Shown here one piece after another: positions 1-8,411 of a stretch of DNA of 64,000 bases; the first letter of the stretch is position 1; each line of letters starts with the position of its first letter. Source of the stretch: JAFNAG01 sp963824985 (lineage in GTDB: Bacteria; Acidobacteriota; UBA6911); NCBI GenBank assembly GCA_963824985.1, contig CAWGRQ010000048.1:1-64000 (forward strand). The letters run 5' to 3'. Made by a program: the position numbers and the translations under genes. Below the pieces are notes generated by a model. It did no database searches and had not been told where the DNA came from. It worked only from the letters and a program-made list of their open reading frames with translations.

Positions 1-16
1 AACTTGTATGGCCTGG

Positions 17-184
17 TCACCTTCGCGCCCGCGCACGTCGCGAGATCTGCGAATGGAGTTCAAACGATTCCTGCTCAGCTTCATCCAAATACCGTGTCAG
101 ATCGTGCAGACCGGCCGGCGTCTTATCTTTCGCATCCTGAGCTATAGCAAGCATCTCGAAGTGTTTTTCTCGACGTTTGAACAT
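17..184 (-). CDS. small hypothetical protein, helical
   Basis: A 55-residue reading frame begins MFKRREKHFEML and ends SRRARARR. It is rich in charged residues and looks like one long amphipathic helix. An in-frame stop lies 7 codons upstream of the ATG, so it is not the tail of a longer gene in this frame. No convincing ribosome binding site precedes it. I do not recognise a family. The highly charged helical composition would fit a small antitoxin-like or DNA-associated protein, but that is speculation. It sits at the edge of a decayed region, so it may itself be a remnant. Confidence 0.3.
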   Translation of the reverse strand: MFKRREKHFEMLAIAQDAKDKTPAGLHDLTRYLDEAEQESFELHSQISRRARARR

Positions 185-451
185 ATCCGGCAGCTCAAGT
201 TTTCATGAGCTAATACAGCGGCAATTTCCCGACTTGCCGCCGTGGACGAGAAATGGGAGAAAGGGGCGCATCGAAGGCAGACAGAAAATCCCAAAGGCAC
301 CCAAGATGAGGCGGGAGTCTGTCTTTAATGCGAATTGTCGTGTCTTTTACCATGGAACAGCACCGGCGAGTTGGCCACCGGCTGGCGTAAACGGAGCCGC
401 CCCGCTTGCGTTTAAACCTCGCTTGTTTTGGGCCTAGTCCGGTGTCCCTTC

Positions 452-1188
452 ATGAAAGTGACCGTGATATGGCGACGGATAGCGATTGCCCTGGGCGTGG
501 TTGTGCTCATCGCTGGAGGTCTCGACGGTCTTTACCGCCTGGCCCGCTCCACTACCACGCAAGTGTTCGGTACTCTGGTGGCGCGAGTGGATACCTCAGC
601 GCGTGTGGTGGCCCTGACCTTCTCATGATGGGCCCGCGGCCGCAGCGGCGGATGAGGTGCTTTCCGCCCTTGCATCGCGCCACGTCCGGGCGACCTTCTT
701 CGTAAATGAGCCCCTCTCTCGATGCGCCCCAGGTTGCCCGTCGTCTGGTGGTAGAGGGCCACGAACTCGGGAATCACACTTATTTCCACAATCGCATGGT
801 GCTGCGATCTCAGGCATTCATCAGAACAGAGGTAGAGCGTACGGATGAGCTGATACACGCGGCAGGTCAGCAGGGCGATATCTACTTCCGGCCGCCATTT
901 CATGGAAACTGCTCGGCTTGCCGTGGTACCTGTGGCGCACGGGGAGAACCACCGTTACGTGGGACATCGATGCGGATGGGCCGGCAAACGCTTCTGATCT
1001 GTATAATTGTATCCGCATGCCTGCGGCATGTCAGGCCAGGTTCGATCATATTGCTGCATGTATGGTATCCGAGCCGATCCGCGTCGCGCGCCGCACTGCC
1101 TCTGATATTAGATCAGCTACACGCGATGGGGTACCGGTTTGTCACGATGCACGAGTTGATCGCCCTCAGGCGGTTAAGCGGAACCTGA
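452..1188 (+). pseudogene. polysaccharide deacetylase (NodB domain) pseudogene
   Basis: The start at 452 opens with a membrane segment (IAIALGVVVLIAGG) and leads to VVALTF, where the NodB motif TFDDGP should follow. The sequence instead needs a frame change near 623 to read HDGP. The catalytic Asp is therefore both frameshifted and changed to His. Further NodB pieces appear in other frames: ATFFVNEPL, then EGHELGNHTYFHN (the metal-binding HxxxH region), IYFRPPFHGN, TVTWDIDADGP and GSIILLHVWY. At least three indels separate them. The order and spacing are those of a complete chitin or peptidoglycan deacetylase-like domain, so this was one gene that has decayed. Confidence 0.75.
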
Positions 1189-1260
1189 GTAGTGGATCCG
1201 AAAGAAACAGGGGAAACGTAGTGGGCGAAACCCGGCATCAATAGTCCCGATGCTTACCCC

Positions 1261-1968
1261 ATGTCGTACCGACAAATTGAATGTGAGGGCTGGATGCGCA
1301 AAAGACTGGCTCTGATCGTATCGCTCCTGATGGCCGCATTACTGTTATGGATAATTTGGATAGCTGCAACCTCATATTTGCGCGTGCCGAGGCTGGTTGC
1401 GGAGTTGGATGGCGCTGGAACTCAGCCGTTCTCTGAGTCCGACCTGACGAAAAGCCGTCTGTGCGCTCTACTTGTGGTTCAAGATCCCACATTCTACAGT
1501 CACAAGGGTATTGGATTCGCCGATGGTCCTCTCGGCCACACGACGATTACTCAATCGATAGGGAAGGGGCCTGTTCTTCAAGGCTTTCAATCCGGGATTT
1601 TTGCATCATCGAAAGATCCAATTAATGGTGGCTGCTTGGGCACTCGACCGGCGCATTTCTAAGGACACACAGCTGCGTCTGTTTCTTAATCGGACATATT
1701 TCGGGAACGCGGGGAAAAGGAGGTTATTGGTTTCCCGGCCGCTGCTAGGGCTTTTTTCAGCAAACCCCTGGTTCAACTCACCGATTTGGAATACTACAGC
1801 CTGCTCGCGATGCTACAGGCCCCCAATGCCTACCACGTAATACTTCACCCCAAGGTAAATGCCGAACGCGCCGCAAGGATTCAACAAAAGGTGCAAATAG
1901 CATGCAGAGAGGGATGTTTTCAGGGCAACGCACCTGTCCCATGTGCACCAACCGCAGCGAGGAATTGA
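1261..1968 (+). pseudogene. monofunctional peptidoglycan transglycosylase (GT51) pseudogene
   Basis: The first frame encodes an N-terminal membrane segment (LIVSLLMAALLLWIIWIAA) followed by LLVVQDPTFYSHKGIGF. This corresponds to the GT51 motif EDxxFxxHxG, with the catalytic Glu replaced by Gln. HTTITQSIGK matches the second GT51 motif (TITQQxxKN). After frame changes near 1580 and 1710 the sequence continues with LMVAAWALDRRISKDTQLRLFLNRTYFGN, the ExxxNxxYFG region, and then LEYYSLLAMLQAPNAY. All transglycosylase landmarks are present in order but spread over three frames. It is therefore a dead copy of a biosynthetic transglycosylase (MtgA-like). Confidence 0.75.
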
Positions 1969-2010
1969 GCCGGCTACACATGGCTGAAGCTGGATTGTCT
2001 GCAACTGACA

Positions 2011-2145
2011 TCACTGCAAACCGAGTCGTTTTTCCAGCTTGAACACTGCTTCAGTGGTCTCCTGCTGCTCCCCGAAGGCGGCCCACAGCCGCTTCAGTTC
2101 GTCTTCAGAGAACACGCGATCGCGCTCCTTCTCCGCGCCGGGGCG
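2011..2145 (-). pseudogene. fragment resembling a tyrosine recombinase/integrase
   Basis: In one minus-strand frame the sequence reads EKERDRVFSEDELKRLWAAF and then QQETTEAVFKLEKRLGLQ before a stop. The RDRVxSxxELxxLWAA pattern is typical of the start of the catalytic domain in P4-type phage and island integrases. Nothing of the catalytic R-H-R-Y core follows. It is best read as a leftover of an integrated element next to the insertion sequence cluster. The assignment rests on one short motif. Confidence 0.35.
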
Positions 2146-2319
2146 GGGAGGCGAATCCGTTCCCATTCCGGGATGCCGCTTCTGACAGACTGCTTCTGGA
2201 GGGCGCGCAGGAAATCTTCGGCGCGTTCCTCGAAGCTATTTATAAGCATTTCTATCCGGAGGGGCAAGGGAAAGAAGGTGAGAAAGGGGGATGGCGACGA
2301 GAAACTGGGCGCAAGACAC

Positions 2320-2404
2320 GGGGCAGGCGGCGCATTGCCGGGCCACCGGGGCCGGCAATGCGCTTTTACAGGAGCAGGGAGCCCGGTAATGCGCTGCCTG
2401 CCCC
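2320..2404. repeat. long imperfect palindrome (hairpin element)
   Basis: Arms of 23 nt at 2320-2342 and 2382-2404 are inverted repeats with two mismatches (GGGGCAGGC/GGCGCATTGCCGGG against its complement). The loop contains a third copy of the core GCCGGCAATGCGC. The element lies about 145 bp upstream of the ECF sigma gene start. It resembles a REP/BIME-like palindromic unit rather than a terminator, since no T-run follows on either strand. Confidence 0.6.
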
Positions 2405-2547
2405 GTGGGCCGCGGGCGCGAGCGCGGGCGGCAAAGCCGGATAAGCGAGTACGTCCCCGGATTTCAGGAAATAATCGCGAATATTTTCCAACACTTTGGC
2501 CGGCGTCCTTGTCTATAGTGGTGAGGGTATTCTTGCGAGCTGCTGCC

Positions 2548-3636
2548 ATGGAGACCGTCATTTTGGCCGAAATGCCGCTGACCGACGCCGGTGTCGTCGA
2601 CTTTGAGGCCCTGGTTTATGCCCATGCCCGTTTCGTCCTGAATGTGGCCTATTCCGTCCTGCGCAATGCCGAAGATGTCGCCCAGGAGACCTTTCTCCGT
2701 GCTTTCCGCTCCGGTGAGCTTGAAAAAGTGGAACGGATGCGGGCTTGGCTGGCCCGGATAGCATGGCGTCTTGCCATCAATCGACTCCGCAAGAGGTCCA
2801 ATCCCCGTCGTGATGAGGGATTCGAGGATCTGATGCGCTCGTCACCGGCGAAAGGCCCCGGGGCCGAGGAACTGCTGCTCACCAAGGAGCGGGAAGCCCT
2901 GCTTGCGCGCCTGCTTCAGTCGCTGCCCGGAGACCTTCGGGAGACGTTCGCGCTTCTTTCCGTCGAAGGGATGACATCCGCTGAAGCCGCCGACATCCTC
3001 GGTGTTTCGGAAGCTTCGGTCCGTGACCGGCAGTTCCGGGCGCGAAAGCTCCTCAAGGAAAAACTTGCGGCCCTCATGGTCGCGTTTCAAGTCCTTTACG
3101 TGTTCGTCGTCATGGAGATGGCCAGTCGAAAGGTCATACACCTTCATGTAACTGATCATCCGACCCTCGAGTGGACGAAACAACAAATAAGGAACGCCTG
3201 CTTCGAGGAGCAGCCGAAGTTCCTGCTTCACGATAATGACGGAAAGTTTGGCCAGTTCGGACGTCCGCTACGAGTTGAAAACGAAGGGAAGAGGGTGTCA
3301 TGTCGATCGGCGTTCGATGAGTGGCTCTGTCAGGAGATGGGCATCCGGGGGATAGCGATTCCGTATGGCGCACCCAACGCGGCGGCGCACGTCGAGCGGC
3401 TGATAGGGACACTTCGCCGGGAGTGTCTCGACCGAATGTTGATCTGGAATGAGCGGCATCTTCGGCATGTGCTCTCTGAATTCCTTGCCTGGTACAACCA
3501 CGGCCGCGTGCATCAAGGGTTGAACGGGATACCGGATCCTGATCCAGGGTTGGGTGAGGCGAAGCCGGCGGGCGGCAGACTTGTGGCAATCCCTGTATTG
3601 AACGGTTTACATCACGATTACCGGCTGGCCGCGTAA
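2548..3636 (+). CDS. ECF sigma factor fused in frame to a truncated DDE transposase
   Basis: Residues 1 to about 178 are an ECF sigma-70 factor. Region 2 includes FEALVYAHARFVLNVAYSVLRNAEDVAQETFLRAFR, and region 4 includes LLQSLPGDLRETFALLSVEGMTSAEAADILGVSEASVRDRQFRARKLLKEKL. From about position 3085 the same frame continues as the C-terminal half of the insertion-sequence transposase found at 6.4-7.5 and 8.6-9.7 kb (VLYVFVVMEMASRKV, LLHDNDGKF, AAHVERLIGT). The first catalytic Asp (WSCDFF in the full copies) is missing, so the transposase part is dead. The start at 2548 is chosen because sigma homology begins there. The frame is open back to 2173, but that stretch contains palindromic, low-complexity sequence. 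An insertion probably replaced the native 3' end of the sigma gene. The sigma portion may still work. Confidence 0.75.
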   Translation: METVILAEMPLTDAGVVDFEALVYAHARFVLNVAYSVLRNAEDVAQETFLRAFRSGELEKVERMRAWLARIAWRLAINRLRKRSNPRRDEGFEDLMRSSPAKGPGAEELLLTKEREALLARLLQSLPGDLRETFALLSVEGMTSAEAADILGVSEASVRDRQFRARKLLKEKLAALMVAFQVLYVFVVMEMASRKVIHLHVTDHPTLEWTKQQIRNACFEEQPKFLLHDNDGKFGQFGRPLRVENEGKRVSCRSAFDEWLCQEMGIRGIAIPYGAPNAAAHVERLIGTLRRECLDRMLIWNERHLRHVLSEFLAWYNHGRVHQGLNGIPDPDPGLGEAKPAGGRLVAIPVLNGLHHDYRLAA

Positions 3637-3801
3637 TTATCATCGGCTGGATCTGATTCTGAAACCTCCCGCCAGATGTATCTCTGCACCTACGATTAGG
3701 CGCTCTCAATGAGAAATGGTGGGATTGAACGAGAGAAAGGACTTTGCGCGAATTGGGCGACGCCATAGGGTACCGAGCCAATTTCGAATTTTCGCGGACA
3801 A
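3085..3801 (+). mobile_element. insertion sequence copy A, 5'-truncated and diverged
   Basis: This is the 3' part of the same element as copies B (5906-7535) and C (8412-9776). It begins inside the transposase at the sigma factor fusion point and ends at a recognisable terminal repeat, ATTTTCGCGGACAACG, near 3786-3801. The untranslated tail after the transposase stop is clearly related to that of copies B and C (AAACCTCCCGCCA, GAGAAATGG) but more diverged, so this is an older insertion. The other end of the element is absent. Confidence 0.75.
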
Positions 3802-3955
3802 CGGCCCTCAGTAGGCGGTTGGAATCCGGTGCCGAGATTCACGGCCGGTCGGCAAGCACATGGAATTCTGCGGCGACCAAGCTTGACGCGGCCATTTCTT
3901 CTTTAGCTGCCCGCTTTTTCCCCAAAATGACCCACAAATTTTGCCGAAGACCCAA

Positions 3956-5854
3956 TCACTCAACCAAGGGAGGCGGGCCATAAGCACGGTAACCGGCGCG
4001 GAATCGAAGCTTGACGCCGGGCTTCTCGACAGTGACTCTGACTCGACGAAATGTACCGTCATTGGACGGATTACTGGGATAATAATATAGCGTGTACTGG
4101 TTTCGCAGCTCCTCGGCAATAATCGAAAACGCTTCGTGAAGCGACGGTATCGTTGATGGCTCCAGGATTCTGCCACCACCATTTCTCGCTATTTCCTGCA
4201 AATACTCCCTGCTGTATTGATAAGCCGCATTCCACCCTTGTCGGGCTTCGCGATTCTCTGCCTTTGGAATAGTGGTGTTGTACCCGACGACATACACGAT
4301 TACATCCGCCTCCTCTATGCGCGCAAGGGTACTCGCAGCACTGGCGAGTCTGCTGCCGATATCGATACCGTCGCTAAATAGCAGCATCGATTTTCTGCCT
4401 CGCATGCTTTTCATTCGTTCTGTCAGCGTCAAGTCGATAGAATCATAGAGCCGAGTCCCGGTTGCCCTGGTGGGATCCATTAACCTGCTTCTAATGTCAG
4501 ATCCGAGATACGGCTGGCCTGCCCGCGTTCCGGCCTCCTTGATCGCACGACGAAGCAGATCCTTGTTGGTAGTCAATTCTGAATCGATGTAAATCCGGTT
4601 GCCGCAAGAGAGCACCATGAGGGAGTCATTGGGTCTCAGCGCGTTAACGAACCCAGTGGCGGCAGCTTCGATGTCTGAACGAGCGAATGACGTGCTTCTG
4701 GAGATATCAAAAAGCAAGGCTGTCTGAAAAGCGGCCGCCTCGGAACTGATCGTATCGATCTGTTGTTCAACGCCCTCTTCGTAAACGCGAAATTCATCTT
4801 GGCTCAGTCCTGATACATACTTGCCGTTTATGTCGGTGGCAATTACAGGCACGCTGACGAGTGTTGTACTTGCTTTAATAGTGTGGGGTTTGTCTCCAGC
4901 TTTAGGCTGTTCCAATAGCCTGCTATCCTGTTCCGGCTCTCCTGTCTTCGTGACCGGTTTGACAGTGGCCGGCATCGGCAATGTAGGACTCGTTCGCATT
5001 GCCCACGCTGGATAAATGCGTGGCACATCAGCGGGCCATTTTTTCTTGTCGATGAATGACCGAGCGACCTCTTTGGGTGATGCCGACCTCAGGTTCTTCA
5101 TTGCGTTCTGATAGGCCCCGGGTACCGGGCTAAAAGGCGGTATCTGCGCAAGTGCCACACCAGCCCAGATCCGTCCTGCCAGCAGGCTATCGGCGTCCGT
5201 GGGGTGTTGTCGATATAATTCTGAAGGCACGACAACCCCGATCACAGCAGCTCGTACTTGCCTTCCGAATGCCGACTTGCTGCCATCGGTCGAATAGCTG
5301 ATGCGGGAGCCTTGGTCATCGGACCCATAAACATAATAAAGTCCCTCGGCCAGGAATACCAAATCCGCTTCCGCAAGGGAATCCACCACTGCAAATTGTG
5401 TTTGTCTCTTCAGCTCCGCTTCGAGCTCATTCTTGATTTGCGGATCGTCCCACCCGGAGGGATTTATGCCCGACACCATTCGGCTTAAATCACGCCAGAC
5501 GGGACGTGCAATTTCAAGCCTGTTTCCAGCGCGATCAAAAAACGGCGGGGGCAAAATCGTATTGGAGTAGCCAGGTCTCGCCGGATCGAGACCGCCTACC
5601 CACATCAGAAACAATCGGCCGTCAGGCCAAACACTCATAGAATATCTGCCGAACCGTCTTCTATCCGATACCTCTCCCCGAGCCAATTCTTCCCAAAGCG
5701 AGGGAGCGCACAGTGTAAAAAGAGATGAGTCGTGCACGGCTATAACATGAATACGCTGCCCAGCACCCTGTTCAACAGCGCTAATGAGCGACGAAAGCGC
5801 AATAATTAAAAAAGCGACAGGCTTGATGTACGCAAATTTCGCAGTTAGGTACAT
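3956..5854 (-). CDS. secreted VWFA-domain protein
   Basis: This 632-residue protein starts at 5854, where GAGGAG lies 6 nt upstream of the ATG. The frame is open further upstream into the adjacent insertion sequence. Residues 1-35 form a signal peptide (PVAFLIIALSSLISAVEQGAG). The N-terminal 300 residues are of unknown function. From about residue 345 it follows the common acidobacterial layout: VPVIATDINGKYVSGLSQDEFRVYEEG, then a von Willebrand A domain with the metal-site motif DISRS and a second motif LLFSDGID, and a C-terminal beta region (YTLYYYPSNPSNDGTFRRVRV). The protein is expected to be periplasmic or outer-surface and to mediate protein contacts. Insertion sequence copy B ends only about 50 bp upstream of the start, so the native promoter has probably been displaced. 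Confidence 0.8.
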   Translation of the reverse strand: MYLTAKFAYIKPVAFLIIALSSLISAVEQGAGQRIHVIAVHDSSLFTLCAPSLWEELARGEVSDRRRFGRYSMSVWPDGRLFLMWVGGLDPARPGYSNTILPPPFFDRAGNRLEIARPVWRDLSRMVSGINPSGWDDPQIKNELEAELKRQTQFAVVDSLAEADLVFLAEGLYYVYGSDDQGSRISYSTDGSKSAFGRQVRAAVIGVVVPSELYRQHPTDADSLLAGRIWAGVALAQIPPFSPVPGAYQNAMKNLRSASPKEVARSFIDKKKWPADVPRIYPAWAMRTSPTLPMPATVKPVTKTGEPEQDSRLLEQPKAGDKPHTIKASTTLVSVPVIATDINGKYVSGLSQDEFRVYEEGVEQQIDTISSEAAAFQTALLFDISRSTSFARSDIEAAATGFVNALRPNDSLMVLSCGNRIYIDSELTTNKDLLRRAIKEAGTRAGQPYLGSDIRSRLMDPTRATGTRLYDSIDLTLTERMKSMRGRKSMLLFSDGIDIGSRLASAASTLARIEEADVIVYVVGYNTTIPKAENREARQGWNAAYQYSREYLQEIARNGGGRILEPSTIPSLHEAFSIIAEELRNQYTLYYYPSNPSNDGTFRRVRVTVEKPGVKLRFRAGYRAYGPPPLVE

Positions 5855-6011
5855 GTTGGGCTCCTCAAACACCGTCAATGACATATCATATTGTTCCGGG
5901 GCAGTCGTGGTCCGCGAAAATCCGAAACAGCCTCGGAACCTCGCGTCGCCGCCCAGTTGGGGTAAAATCCGTTCTGTCCTTCCAGCCCAGCACGGGCTCC
6001 GATATTCCCCC

Positions 6012-6274
6012 AAAGGGCTATTCCCTTGACTCAGGTAGCAACTAAATGTTGTGGCCTGCGGTGTCCTGCTGGGCTTATCGCGTCCATAGGCTGCAGGAGC
6101 CGGCATTTCGTACCCAGGACACTTCGGGCCGCGGCCTTGCTCGTTTCGGTGCGCCTGCAGGCTCGTCACCAGCGATAAGCTGTCCGCTGGCAGCCGGATC
6201 GGATATTGAACGCACTGGCATGTGGAGACCACCACCATATGGAGGCTCAACCTTAGTCAAGGGAATAGCCCTTT
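6012..6274. mobile_element. 263-bp MITE with 20-bp terminal inverted repeats
   Basis: The left end AAAGGGCTATTCCCTTGACT at 6012-6031 is a perfect 20-bp inverted repeat of the right end at 6255-6274. The element is flanked on both sides by TCCCCC (6006-6011 and 6275-6280). Insertion sequence copy C has the uninterrupted site at 8512-8517 with a single TCCCCC. The pair therefore shows the occupied and the empty site. There is no coding capacity, so the element was presumably moved in trans by an unknown transposase that makes 6-bp duplications. Confidence 0.9.
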
Positions 6275-6364
6275 TCCCCCATTTCTCAGGTCGAGCTTTT
6301 CATCCAAAGAGTTGAGACACATGTGGCGGGAGGTTTCTCTATATCAGAATGCATCCGACGATAA

Positions 6365-7464
6365 CTATGCAGCCAGCCGGTAATCGTGATGTAAGCCGTT
6401 CAAAACCGGGGTCGCCACAAGTCTACCACCCACCGGCTTCGGCTCAGCCAACACTGGATCAGGATCCGGTATCCCGTTCAACCCTTGATGCACGCGGCCG
6501 TGGTTGTACCAGCCAAGGAATTCGCAGAGAACATGCCGAAGATGCCTCTCATTCCAGATCAGCATTCGATCGAGACACTCCCGGCGAAGCGTCCCTATCA
6601 GCCGCTCAATGTGTGCCGCCGCATTGGGCGCGCCAAAGGAATCGCGATCCCCCGGATGTCCATTTCCTGCCAGAGCCATTCATCGAATGCTGATCGACAG
6701 GAAACCCACTTCCCTGCGTTCTCAACTCGTAACGGACGTCCGAATTGGCCAAACTTCCCGTCATTGTCGTGAAGCAGGAACTTCGGCTGCTCCTCGAAGC
6801 AAACGTTCCGGATCTGTTGTTTCGTCCACTCGAGCGTGGGATGATCGGTTACATGCAAGTGAATGACCTTTCGACTGGCAATCTCCATGACGACGAACAC
6901 ATAAAGGACCTGAAGCCCTACGGTGTGCTGCACAAAGAAGTCACAGGACCACATTGCCTTGGCCTGGTTCTTCAAAAAGCTTCTCCAGGCTTGGGAATCT
7001 CTTGGTCCGAGACGCCTTTTGACCATGTATCTCCGGACGGTCGAGCTGGCGCGGCGAATCCCAAACATCACCTCCAATTCCAAGGCGATGCGATCCTCCC
7101 CGTACTCGGGATGATCGGAGGATATCCGCCGGATGAAGTCGATGTGTTCCTTGGGAATGGCGGGCCTGCCTGGCCTGTTCTGGGACTTCTTCCGCCAGAA
7201 CTCGCGGAACTTCCTCTCGCGCCATCGAATCACAGTTTCTGGTTTTACCAGGATCAACTCCGATCTCCAGTCACTCCAGATCTTTGAGAGAAACGACCAG
7301 AACAGACGGTCGCTGTTTCTCAGCGAGGGCTTCTTCGACTTGCGCTTGTATACGACGAGCTGCTGTCTGAGAGCGAGAATTCGGATCCAGGACGTCCGAT
7401 TGAACCAGGCGAAGATTGCCAAATTGAGAGACTGCAGGACCATCATCATGAGCAGAATTTTCAT
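6365..7464 (-). pseudogene. DDE transposase of insertion sequence copy B, frameshifted
   Basis: The reading frame starts at MKILLMMMVLQSL (7464; the frame is open slightly further upstream). It encodes a helix-turn-helix region (PETVIRWRERKFREFWRKKS), then the rve catalytic core with Asp in MWSCDFF, Asp in LLHDNDGKF and Glu in AHIERLIGT. GWYNHGRVHQGLNGIPDP lies near the end. The frame breaks near 6630, just before the catalytic Glu, where copy C has one more base. The C-terminal 100 residues continue in another frame to the stop at 6365. The family is an integrase-core transposase of the IS3/IS481 superfamily with a single ORF; I cannot place it more exactly. Confidence 0.8.
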
Positions 7465-7535
7465 GCCTGCAGGATGGATCTCCGAAACTGGGAAATCCAA
7501 CAAAATCAGTCGGGATGGAGTTTTCGCGGATCACG

Positions 7536-7798
7536 GGTCTTTTCCTCATCCTCGCTCACATCTCACAAACGGCTTAATGCTGCACATCGCTCAAGTCGCA
7601 GCGATATCCAGTACTTCATCCATAGTAGGAGGACGATCCCATATATGAGAATGCCTCATCACTCGATGGCGGCATGCGCCTCGCGCTTTCATGCATGGGG
7701 GCTGGCTCCGTCGCAAATCCCCTGGCCCCTGGTCTGGTCGCAGGTGTATGATACTCATGTTGATACACATTATACACATTCAAGCAAGGGCGGTCATC
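7536..7798. promoter_or_regulatory. vapBC upstream region with operator-like inverted repeat
   Basis: The region between insertion sequence copy B and vapB contains the inverted repeat GTGTAT (7744-7749) and ATACAC (7763-7768) about 30 bp before the antitoxin start. It is followed by another TATACACATT. VapB-type antitoxins usually repress their own operon by binding such palindromes. No clear -35/-10 pair stands out and nothing else coding is visible here. Confidence 0.45.
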
Positions 7799-8011
7799 AT
7801 GAGGACCAACATCGTAGTCGACGACAAACTGGTGGAAGAGGCTTTTGCCCTGACGGGCGTTCGCACCAAGAGAGATCTGGTCCATCTGGCCTTGAGTGAA
7901 CTGGTTCGCACGCGCCGCAAGAAAGACATCTTGGATCTGGCCGGGCGGATCCGATTCCGGAAGGGTTTCAACCATAAGTCCATGCGGGATATGCGCTATG
8001 GTCCTCGTTGA
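7799..8011 (+). CDS. vapB: VapB-type antitoxin
   Basis: This 70-residue protein is of the VapB family that begins MRTNIVVDDKLVEEAFALTGVRTKRDLVHLALSELVR. This ribbon-helix-helix N-terminus is typical of type II antitoxins paired with PIN toxins. The C-terminal half (DILDLAGRIRFRKGFNHKSMRDM) would wrap around and inhibit the toxin. The gene overlaps the start of vapC by 14 bp, which indicates coupled translation. The ATG at 7799 is chosen because the family N-terminus begins there. Confidence 0.9.
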   Translation: MRTNIVVDDKLVEEAFALTGVRTKRDLVHLALSELVRTRRKKDILDLAGRIRFRKGFNHKSMRDMRYGPR

Positions 8012-8396
8012 TACATCGGTTTGGGTTGATGTTTTCAGGGATACGAGCGGCTCCAGGCGCGATCGGCTCGCCGCCGCCCTCGAAGGCGAGCCCGTTGTGC
8101 TCACTCGCTTCCACCAGCTGGAAATGCTCCAGGGTTGCCGGGACGAGAGAGAGTGGTCCCTCCTGGCCTCTTATCTCGATGATCAAGAGTATCTGACCTT
8201 ATCCGACAACGTCTGGCAGGAGGCCGCGAGAGCTTACTTTGATCTGCGGCGTACAGGCCATACCGTTCGCAGCCCGATTGATTGTTGTATTGCTCAGATC
8301 GCAATCGATCACGACGTCCTTCTACTTCACCGCGACAGGGATTTCGAAGCCATCGCCCTGATTCGTCCGCTGCGGCAAGCCAGGCTGGATTGGTGA
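7998..8396 (+). CDS. vapC: VapC-type PIN-domain ribonuclease toxin
   Basis: This 132-residue PIN-domain protein begins MVLVDTSVWVDVF and supplies the first metal-binding Asp in VDTS. Further acidic positions lie in FHQLEMLQG, SPIDCCIAQIA and HRDRDFEAIA, the full set expected of a VapC endoribonuclease. Members of this family cleave tRNA or rRNA when the antitoxin is degraded. Its start overlaps vapB. Insertion sequence copy C lies only 15 bp downstream of its stop, so the module sits between two copies of the same element. Confidence 0.9.
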   Translation: MVLVDTSVWVDVFRDTSGSRRDRLAAALEGEPVVLTRFHQLEMLQGCRDEREWSLLASYLDDQEYLTLSDNVWQEAARAYFDLRRTGHTVRSPIDCCIAQIAIDHDVLLLHRDRDFEAIALIRPLRQARLDW

Positions 8397-8411
8397 TGGG
8401 AACGGCGCTGG

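Larger units (their letters stand above)
5906..7535 (-). mobile_element. insertion sequence copy B (contains a MITE)
   Basis: The termini are inverted repeats: the left end reads CGTGGTCCGCGAAAA and the right end is the complement of CGTGATCCGCGAAAA. Without the internal 263-bp MITE and its duplicated 6 bp, the element is about 1361 bp, close to the 1365 bp of copy C. It carries a single-frame DDE (rve/COG2801-like) transposase on the minus strand. No target duplication is obvious at its ends. It sits directly upstream of the VWFA gene. Confidence 0.85.

Noticed and set aside
2173..2547. Extension of the sigma-transposase reading frame upstream to 2173
   Set aside because: The stretch encodes low-complexity, Arg/Gly-rich sequence over a palindromic element, with no sigma homology until 2548.
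5906..6250. N-terminal extension of the VWFA protein through the insertion sequence
   Set aside because: The frame is open, but a good ribosome binding site and a signal peptide mark the start at 5854; the upstream part is insertion sequence and MITE DNA.
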